This document shows, piece after piece, positions 57,161 to 64,000 of a DNA stretch of 64,000 bases. Source of the stretch: Calycina herbarum. Its lineage: Eukaryota > Ascomycota > Leotiomycetes > Helotiales > Pezizellaceae. The translations under genes were made by a program, and so were the position numbers. The DNA lies in assembly GCA_001414485.1 (NCBI GenBank), contig LLEY01000022.1:930001-994000 (forward strand), read 5' to 3'. Numbering within the stretch: position 1 is the first letter of the stretch; each line of letters starts with the position of its first letter. The notes below the pieces were generated by a model. It ran no database searches, was not told the DNA's origin, and saw nothing but the letters and a program-made list of their open reading frames with translations.

Positions 57161-58323
57161 TCACTCCGCAGGTCCACTCCCCCGTGGCTGCGGTAAAGCA
57201 CCCAGCTTACTAAAATTAAACTCACCCCCTCTATAAATCCAAGACCAAGCCTTAGTATCCAAATGCTCAATATTTGCTTCAATGCCATTATAAGCTGCTT
57301 TCGCATTTTTATAAATAGTGTCATCTGCGCAGAACTCCGGAATATCGTCAGATTTACACCGCCTGAGCTGGAGCCCCAGACCTCTTATCATCATAGCGAG
57401 TTGCTAACTCCATACCACTGTTTCCTAGCAATGATACGTGGTCCAATTCACGACATAAACAGGTTCCTAGCCATAAGCTAGGTTTGCAACGATCATACCA
57501 TCACCAGTCCTTAACCCAACAGGAAAAATCCACTGGATATCATCAGCTGTAGAATCTAGGAACGAGGTGAGTTAAGACTGATTCGTTGTGTTGAGGAGAA
57601 AGTGTCTAAACCAAGCATCCAAGTTCACGAATAACGAATTGCGACATTAGAAAGCTTGTTATTTCCATCAAGTGCGAGTCGGTGGAACGTGAGGTTTTCT
57701 GAGATTCAAGCCCTTGGATTTCAGAACCTGTGGTGAATTTCTAGAGCTGGGATTGGGCAATCTCGAGATTGAGGGGAATTTCAAAGAATTGGAGAGTTGA
57801 GTTTTGATACATCTGAGTGTATACGTTCACAAGTGTGCTTGCTGTTGAGGAGAAGAATCCCTACTTCGGACCGCGAGGCAATGGATTGTAGTGCAGTTGG
57901 TACAAGTGCTATGCTCATAGCATATAGTATCTTTCCACCCCCAATACCATACGTACTGTCTGTCCATTCTCCTACATTTTCACCAGCTTTGATAAGCATC
58001 AAATTCGATTCTGTCCGGTGTTCTGCTACAAAAGGGGCATACAGTATAACAATATTGTTGGTGCTTATAGTTGTTCAACAGGTCCGTAAGTCATGCTCGA
58101 GTTTTGCAACGAGAGCTCCAGCAAGATTCCTGATTTTGTTAGTGAGCAAGAGTTCGATCTGGGGCGGCCCGGAAGACAAGAAGGGTTTCTTACCTAAGAA
58201 ACTTGAAGGACCGCGAAGACCTGTTTGAAGCGGCGAGAAAGTCTTGGTCCAGCGAACCCGGTAGACAGGACTCAAAGTCAACTTGCTCCACGTGAGGACA
58301 GACTGGCAAGTCGTCTGTCTCAC
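57161..58323 (-). pseudogene. Six-hairpin glycosidase-like gene, decayed
   Basis: Minus strand. Pieces in successive frames resemble a family of fungal six-hairpin glycosidase-like proteins: NKIRNLAGALVAKLEHDLRT (58170-58080), then CMPLFVAEHR and LMLIKAGENVGEWTDSTYGI (58040-57930), DGNNKLSNVAIR (near 57640), AYG.EPVYVVNWTTYH (57475-57440), VVWS.QLAMM, and the C-terminal FCADDTIYKNAKAAYNGIEA..TKAWSWIYRGGEFNFSKLG to a stop at 57161. TAG replaces expected Q or W codons in several places and at least two frameshifts are needed. Family assignment is from remembered motif order, not a search. Clearly not functional. Confidence 0.5.
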
Positions 58324-60030
58324 TTGTCAACTTGTACTTACACGAAAGCTGCCGTACCCGAAATGTCCTTTTCGAGATCTATCCATATAGCATAGCAAAA
58401 CCACCGAATAAAGTAAAGTTTTCCTAACGAGGTTGCCTGCCACCTACCCAAAGGTTTCTTCATGGCAGACAGGGCCCCTCAGTTTTATTGATTCTTTCCA
58501 AGCCCTCAATTCGCACCACCTTCGCCTCGATTCAAGACAGGGTTGCAACAACATCCAGAAGGAAGCATCGAGTCTCTTCCAAAACAGGTCAGGAAGCCGT
58601 AGGTTTCTTTGGTACACGACAAAAAACGAAAGAGATGACGCCAAGCACGGAGAACTACGCAACCAGTTCTTTCATCTTTGGTGCTCAGCTGGGTCAACTG
58701 GGGATAGTTGAAGGATTCTTTGAACATCCGAGCAGCTTCAAAGACAATGGTGTCATTTGAGTGATTGATACTCGTAAAAGGATTACATTCTCATCTTCTT
58801 TTTAAAGCATGTAATCGGATATAGAAGACTGGCGGAGATCATTGCGAACACCCCACTAACAAGCCAGCCAACCAACAGTTCAATCGTTTATGAAAATGTA
58901 GTCAAGACATCATCCAATTATTCATACACTAAAGGGAATTCCAACACAAGAAACATATACAAACTAAAAAAAATTCAAATTGGTCACATAAAGTAGACAA
59001 AGTATGTAAATGTATTCACCTACATGAATGGGCACCTCATATTCTCACTCAATGTGCACCCCCATACGCACTCTCAAAAATTGTCAATAATGACTCTGAA
59101 TATTCATCTAGCATACTATCCTCCCAAATGCACCCAAAACCACGGAGCGAGAAAACCCCAGATCCCAAATCCCAAAATCAGCGCGCAGACGAAAAAGGGC
59201 AAACCCAACATCACCCTTCAAGGGAGAAACATAGAGGTAAGACCCATCCATCCAACAAAAGGAAAATGTAGCCAATCTGAGTAGCGCACTCAAGATGTCA
59301 TTCAGGAGAAAAATCAGACACGCCAACCCAGTCCCATATGCAACCCCCTATATCCCAATATGTGTGTGTGTGTGTGTGTGCATGATATGTCATTCATTCT
59401 GTCAAAGTAACCCAGTATCCAGTATCCAGTAACCCAAAGACACATCAACAAAAAAAACGCCCGCTGTATCCCAATCCCCATCCCATCCATATCCCAAACC
59501 AAACCCAAATGCCATAAAAAGTTGCAAATTCAAGAAGAAAAGAAAATGTCCCTGTGCTAGAGAAAACATGAATGCACAAAGGGAACGAGAGAAGAGCTGG
59601 GCGAGGCTCTGGGTATCAAAGTAGTAATCAGCAGACCCAATGCAAAGATGCGGTGCAAAGAAAAAGACAATCTGTAAAAAGGAAAAAGCGACCATCATAA
59701 AGAAAAGTAAGTCGTAGTATTCGTAAAGAAAAATGTTTCTCTGAGTTGTTGTATCCTAGGGGATGACAGTTCGAGTGGTCATATTCTAGATGCCAAGGTT
59801 GTAGAGAAAAGGGGGAGGGGGCGGATGTGAATCCTATCGTGTGTATGATGATGATGGTGAAATTGGAAAGTGCGGGTGTCGTTAATTTGTGTGGAGAGGT
59901 GATGTAGTTGAGACATTCGTAGATGAGGTGGATGGATGTATGCGGGAGGTAAACCGAAGAGGCCAGGGGTGGGGGCAGACTGAATGGTAAACAACATCGA
60001 GGTCAAGTTGACAGAAGCAGCCCTTGCCCC
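58324..60030. other. Intergenic, no gene assigned
   Basis: 1.7 kb. At 58430-58760 both strands carry overlapping open stretches of 70-92 codons without recognisable domains; this may be the destroyed 5' end of the glycosidase-like gene. The right part (58950-60030) is CA-rich and probably the 3' UTR and flank of the SWIRM gene. Confidence 0.45.
59361..59380 (+). repeat. (TG)10 microsatellite
   Basis: Perfect dinucleotide run in the 3' flank of the SWIRM gene. Confidence 0.95.
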
Positions 60031-61263
60031 CTAAGCCTTCTCCCCCTCCTTCTTCTTTGGTAAAAACTGTCGGAACCAATCTGGCTCAAGCCATCCGACC
60101 TTATTAAAAGCATCCCAAAGCTTGCTAGCCTTGTTGACATCAATCTTGCAAGCCTGCTGCGCATCCGTCTTTCGGAACTCCTTCTTGATACTCAAGGCAT
60201 GCACTCTGGAGATGAAGATGCGGCGCTTGGACGTGAGGAAGGTGGCACAATCCAAGCGGAGGGTAGAGGCACACTTGATCTCATTGGGATGGAGCAAGTG
60301 ACGGTGAGGATCGTTGGTGAGATCAATGGGAGCACCCTTCCAGTCAATCTTGAGAGCATTGGGGTTATCCAAGGAGTGACCAAGGGGTGGCGAGAAATCA
60401 TCGAAAGAGTTAAAGTCCTTGTCCTCTCTATTGACCTTCTTGGAACCATCAGGAGTGGATTGTCGCTCGCGGACAGCCTTTGGTGCTCGAGGCTTTGCAA
60501 CGCCTCCATTGGCATTGACTCGTGGGCCATTGTTGGCACGTCCTCCGGATTTACGAGCGCCATTGGAAGCTGGAGCAATTGGGGTGTATCGACGTCCACC
60601 TCGTCGAGCCAAGTCATCCGCCTTTCGGAATGCTCGCTCCCGTGCGAACCAGGCTATTGGGTTTTGTTGGACAGTCTTCAAGAAGCTGGCTTGGAAGGTG
60701 CGTTGGAAGTCGAGACCTAGATTGTATTCGGTGGGCTGTGGAGGGGAAGCCTTTCGAAAGACACTCGAGTCTCTATCGCGAATGTGTTCGTTGACCACCT
60801 GCTGTTGTGTAGGGAATAGCGGATGGGTCGAGGGCGCGCTTCGAGGTTCGGGATTAGGGAAGAGGATTGGGTCTCGATTGACACTCGAAGGGGAGTCGGG
60901 AGTGGAATTGGACGATTCGGGAGAGACTGGAGGGGAGAGGGGAGGATCGAATCGGCTCGCAGTTGATTGTCCGTAGGAAAGCTTCATGTTGGAGTCGCTT
61001 GTGGAGGGTCTGGAGAAACTGTCGTGCAGAATTGGTTCTGGAGGGGACATCAAACTTGATTGAATATCCATGGGATTCTTGCGAGGTTGATGTGTGGTTT
61101 GCGACATGGTGGAGACAATCGCGTTGATTGAAGTTGGAGGGTATTGTTGTGGTTGTTTGGTGGGAGAGTTTGTTGGTTGAGCGGCGCGTGAATGTGAAGT
61201 TGACTCCATGGAAGAGTCACCGAAGGTCACGGAAGGCAACAGAGTGTTGCGTTGGTCATCCAT
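60031..61263 (-). CDS. SWIRM-domain protein (Fun19-like)
   Basis: Single exon, 410 residues from an ATG at 61263. The first ~300 residues are Ser/Pro/Gln-rich and disordered, with a conserved-looking stretch FQRTFQASFLKTVQQNPIAW..ERAF (~185-215) and a basic Gly/Ala/Arg section. The C-terminal ~100 residues are a SWIRM domain: KIDWKGAPIDLTNDPHR, LHPNEIKCASTLRLDCATFL, SKRRIFISRVHALSIKKEFR, QACKIDVNKASKLWDAFNKVGW and WFRQFLP. SWIRM is a helical DNA/nucleosome-binding module of chromatin factors. The layout (disordered N-terminus, terminal SWIRM, no SANT or oxidase domain) resembles yeast Fun19 rather than Swi3, Rsc8 or Lsd1. Nuclear role inferred. Confidence 0.9.
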   Translation of the reverse strand: MDDQRNTLLPSVTFGDSSMESTSHSRAAQPTNSPTKQPQQYPPTSINAIVSTMSQTTHQPRKNPMDIQSSLMSPPEPILHDSFSRPSTSDSNMKLSYGQSTASRFDPPLSPPVSPESSNSTPDSPSSVNRDPILFPNPEPRSAPSTHPLFPTQQQVVNEHIRDRDSSVFRKASPPQPTEYNLGLDFQRTFQASFLKTVQQNPIAWFARERAFRKADDLARRGGRRYTPIAPASNGARKSGGRANNGPRVNANGGVAKPRAPKAVRERQSTPDGSKKVNREDKDFNSFDDFSPPLGHSLDNPNALKIDWKGAPIDLTNDPHRHLLHPNEIKCASTLRLDCATFLTSKRRIFISRVHALSIKKEFRKTDAQQACKIDVNKASKLWDAFNKVGWLEPDWFRQFLPKKKEGEKA

Positions 61264-61975
61264 CTTTCAGTAGTTGTTGCCTATACCTGTTCTCAGTCTG
61301 CGCCTCCCCAGAAATTGGCCGTGTGTGGCAATTCGTGTATACCGGAATTGTGGTCCTCTTAAGTCCGTCAATTTGGTAGCCAGATGTGGGTAGGTGGTGA
61401 TGGAGAAGAGTAGGAGAGTCGGAGTTTGTTGGAGAAGGGTCCAAAGGGTTCGCGCAGTAGAATAGTAGTAGTCGTGGTAGGTTTGAAAGTGAGGGAGAGG
61501 GTGATGGTTGGTTGGTCAGCTGAGTTATCGGAAGCGGTTCTTTGTTTGTTGCGTGATTCCGTCAATGCGAGCGTTTGTGATTCTCTTGAGTTGGGGTGAA
61601 TTGAAAGAATGCAAGCGAGCCTTGTCTCAAAGGAATGCAATTGGCGGTGGTGAGAGGGGGAGGAGTGAGGAAGGTGGAAGGTGGAGCAGAGGAGGGGTCC
61701 GAAAGACGAGGGAGCGAAGTGAGAGTAGGGAGCAAAGTAGGGAAGCAGAAGAGTGTGAGAGATGGGTGGAATATGTAGTCTTTCTACAATGTGCGCGAGG
61801 GAGTGTGAGGGAGGTGTGAAGGAAGTCTACTGAATCCTCAATGCGTGATTGTGACTGGTACCTGAAGTGTGGGTTGCGGAGTATGTGTGTGTGGATGGAG
61901 GGGGGCGATGACTCCCTCGTGATATAAGCCGCCGTATGACCAGGTCTGCTAGGTCTGCTAGGCAGGCCGACCACT
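61264..61975 (-). promoter_or_regulatory. Long pyrimidine-rich leader/promoter of the SWIRM gene
   Basis: On the minus strand 61264-61930 is strongly C/T-rich (CTTCC, CCTCC, CTCTC runs at 61480-61820), as in long 5' UTRs of fungal regulatory genes. Open stretches here start with TTG rather than ATG in the relevant frames. No TATA box seen. Confidence 0.45.
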
Positions 61976-62220
61976 ACGGCGACTGCATCAAGAGGTGCGA
62001 CCTGAAAACAAGTCGTCGTAGTCGGACACTCTAAACACCTTCAAGCGCCTTTGCCGCATTGGGAAGTAAATAATTAATAAAATAGTGCTTGCCTACCGGA
62101 CTAGTCTAGTTGTACCACGCTGCTGTACAGTCGCCGCAAGCGTGTGCCTGCGTGCGTGCCTATCAGATCAACCTACCTGGACGTGCCTGTACCCCTCCGG
62201 CTTAACGCCTATACCTACGC

Positions 62221-62258
62221 CGAAGGGCCACGAAGGGCCACGAAGGGCCACGAAGGAC
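62221..62258 (+). repeat. 10-bp tandem repeat, CGAAGGGCCA x 3.8
   Basis: Three perfect copies and a partial fourth (CGAAGGAC). Non-coding context. Confidence 0.95.
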
Positions 62259-63046
62259 CCCTCCCTCAGCCTCTGGTTGCCTACCTGTATACCTCTCGCA
62301 TGCTGCAATTCTGCAGCTGTCTGCCTGTACAGACTTCTTACCTAATTGTGCCTTTTGCCTACGCCTACATACGTGTTGCTGGCTCTGCCTGTTGCTGCTG
62401 GCTCTCCTGCTTGCTGCTGGCTCTCCTGCTTGCCATTGCCCCTCCATCTCTGACGCCTTGCCCTCGACTCGTCCTCAATATATCTTTTCTCTTGGCAGAG
62501 ATCTGTTCCGCCATGAGAGGCTACCTTGAAGAGTCCCATTGAGTCAGTCCCGCTGCTGATGGTGATGTGGTTTGTTTTGGCAATTGCAACTGCAGCGAGG
62601 CAGCGCGGTAGGAGGGGGCCATTGGCCAATACCATCACTGTATCTTCGTTGGGCACTGGGTGGGCACTGGGCATGGAGACGTTAGGCAGCGGTTAATATG
62701 TGCCTTTGGGGCGGCGGGTTCCTGTCTGGTTGGCTTTGAGGGTGGTGACGCCGAGTTGTGAAGGAAGGGCTGGTGAAGAATTGTGGGGTTATGGTGCGAG
62801 GTATCGAAGTGTCTTTTGGCTAGTGTCTTTTGGCTAGGTGGTGCTAGTGATGGAAGCCGACGCGATGCGATGGAAGCTGGCTGGCCTGTAGCTGTGGTGC
62901 GAACGAAGCAGTCCTGTACGCAATAGAGTAGTCCTGAAGGAGGGGGGTTAGACTGAGTAGACTAGACTAGACAGGCTATTTTCCTTGGCAGAGCGTGCTG
63001 GTCGCATGTCGAAAAAGGCTGAAGTTCAGTGCAGATTGAGTGCCGA

Positions 63047-63082
63047 TATCTGGCGTATCTGGCGTATCTGGCGTATCTGGCC
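63047..63082 (+). repeat. 9-bp tandem repeat, TATCTGGCG x 4
   Basis: Four copies, the last ending TATCTGGCC. Both strands stay open across it because 9 is a multiple of three, which explains the apparent repeat-bearing reading frames here. Confidence 0.95.
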
Positions 63083-64000
63083 GCCTCGCAGGTCCAGGGC
63101 AAAGTGAAGGCGGCTATGCTGTTGGAAACCCCCTTCCCACCGCCTTCCACACCAACCAAAGCCCTCCAGCGCTGGTACGAGGGCGAATAAGGCTGCAAGA
63201 ATCTGGGGAAGAGAGATCCACGCTCCCCTCAGAGCGGTCGCAGGTGGCGGAACTGACTTCAAGAGGAATGCTGGAGACATGCTGGAACATGCTGGAACCA
63301 ACAGTTGACTCAATTGCCCAATCAACAGCAACAGCGCTGGCAATTGACACCAATTGACCGGAGTTGGGGGCCGTCCGGCGGGCGAAGAGAGGTCAAGGAC
63401 GATGCTTCAGAAGTGATTGGTAAGATTGGGCCAATTCATGCGCTGAATTGGTGCTTTGCTTTGCTGGAGGCAGAACGCAGACCGATTCGATGGCGAAGGA
63501 GGTGTATGACTCACAAGCCCAAGTGAAAGTTGCAAAAGTGAAGAAAAGACGGGGTGAGCTAGGCCCGATCGGGTATAAAGCTTGCCGCCAGGATCTTAAG
63601 GCTCCTCCGACCCTGTTTCAGGCTTCAATTTCGTGGAATCTCTCGTCGGACAATTATCAGGGCTGGAACACTGCAGCGCATTTCCTTAGCCCTAGCACGT
63701 TAATTGAATTCTAATCACAAATTCAATTGCCCATCAGATCGAGCCATTCGGTCAGGGAAAGTAATCGTGATCGGAAGCGGCTCTTCTCTCCACCATCAGT
63801 GTCACCAATTCTTCTCCATCGAACACATACTTTCTCCATTGCCAGCCAGGTAACACTCAGTTCAATCAATTGATCTCCACCATGAGGCGAACAAACACTT
63901 CTGGTGGTGGTGCTGCAATGCTGCAACACGTCAAAAACATGTCCCATATTACCCTATTGGGTCATGAATGATGCTCGTCCTTCCTTCAGCTGGTGGGCAT

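Larger units (their letters stand above)
61976..64000. other. Intergenic, no gene assigned
   Basis: 2 kb of near-neutral composition. Open stretches up to 132 codons (62144-62542) contain low-complexity Cys/Leu runs from short repeats and no domain. It may be the upstream region of a gene to the right. Contains three short tandem repeats, two listed separately; the third is a degenerate GCTGGCTCTCCTGCTT array at 62374-62440. Confidence 0.5.

Noticed and set aside
60199..60976. Long plus-strand frames of 173 and 185 codons
   Set aside because: Antisense shadows of the SWIRM-protein gene.
62144..62542. 132-codon plus-strand frame near the right end
   Set aside because: Translation is low-complexity Cys/Leu from short repeats; no recognisable domain or splice continuation.

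Overview
The window is nuclear DNA of a filamentous ascomycete (Pezizomycotina). Genes carry short introns with GT..AG ends and CTAAC/CTGAC-type branch sites, a Zn2Cys6 regulator is present, and the left half shows repeat-induced point mutation (RIP): TpA-rich DNA with TAG/TAA where CAG, CAA or TGG is expected. A leotiomycete is possible but the sequence alone does not settle it.

Positions 1-36643 are a repeat island with no intact gene. From the left: a RIP-degraded SF2 (RecQ-like) helicase relic with a Fot1/pogo-type DNA transposon at 2982-4825; a young GC-richer non-autonomous LTR element (N1, 5760-7898) packed with tandem repeats; the 3' end of a chromodomain Gypsy element (F, to 9607); then a nest of retrotransposons whose order of insertion can be read from LTR pairs and target-site duplications (TSDs). 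A Copia element (minus strand, 5' LTR at 36457-36643) was entered by Gypsy-D (minus, 11189-34823, TSD CTAAG) and by a B-type LTR, now solo (10758-11009, TSD GTTCC). Gypsy-D was entered by Gypsy-B (13181-25947, TSD TCCTT) and Gypsy-E (28027-32768, TSD GTTTC). Gypsy-B was entered by Gypsy-A (18432-25274, TSD TAGGA). All coding parts are broken by stops.

Positions 36644-38949 are a border zone holding the remains of a SesB-like serine-esterase gene directly beside the Copia LTR.

Positions 38950-64000 are gene-bearing: a Zn2Cys6 transcription factor (-) divergent from a sucrose/maltose-type transporter (+, 3 exons); a small VOC/glyoxalase-fold protein (-) divergent from a DUF255/SSP411-type thioredoxin-fold protein (+, 3 exons); PEX16 (-) divergent from an F-box protein (+); two decayed genes (a 2EXR-type protein and a six-hairpin glycosidase-like protein, both -); and a SWIRM-domain protein (-) with a long pyrimidine-rich leader. 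Three divergent pairs suggest shared promoter regions. Intergenic spaces hold hairpin-forming repeats and degenerate minisatellites. No tRNA, rRNA or CRISPR was seen.
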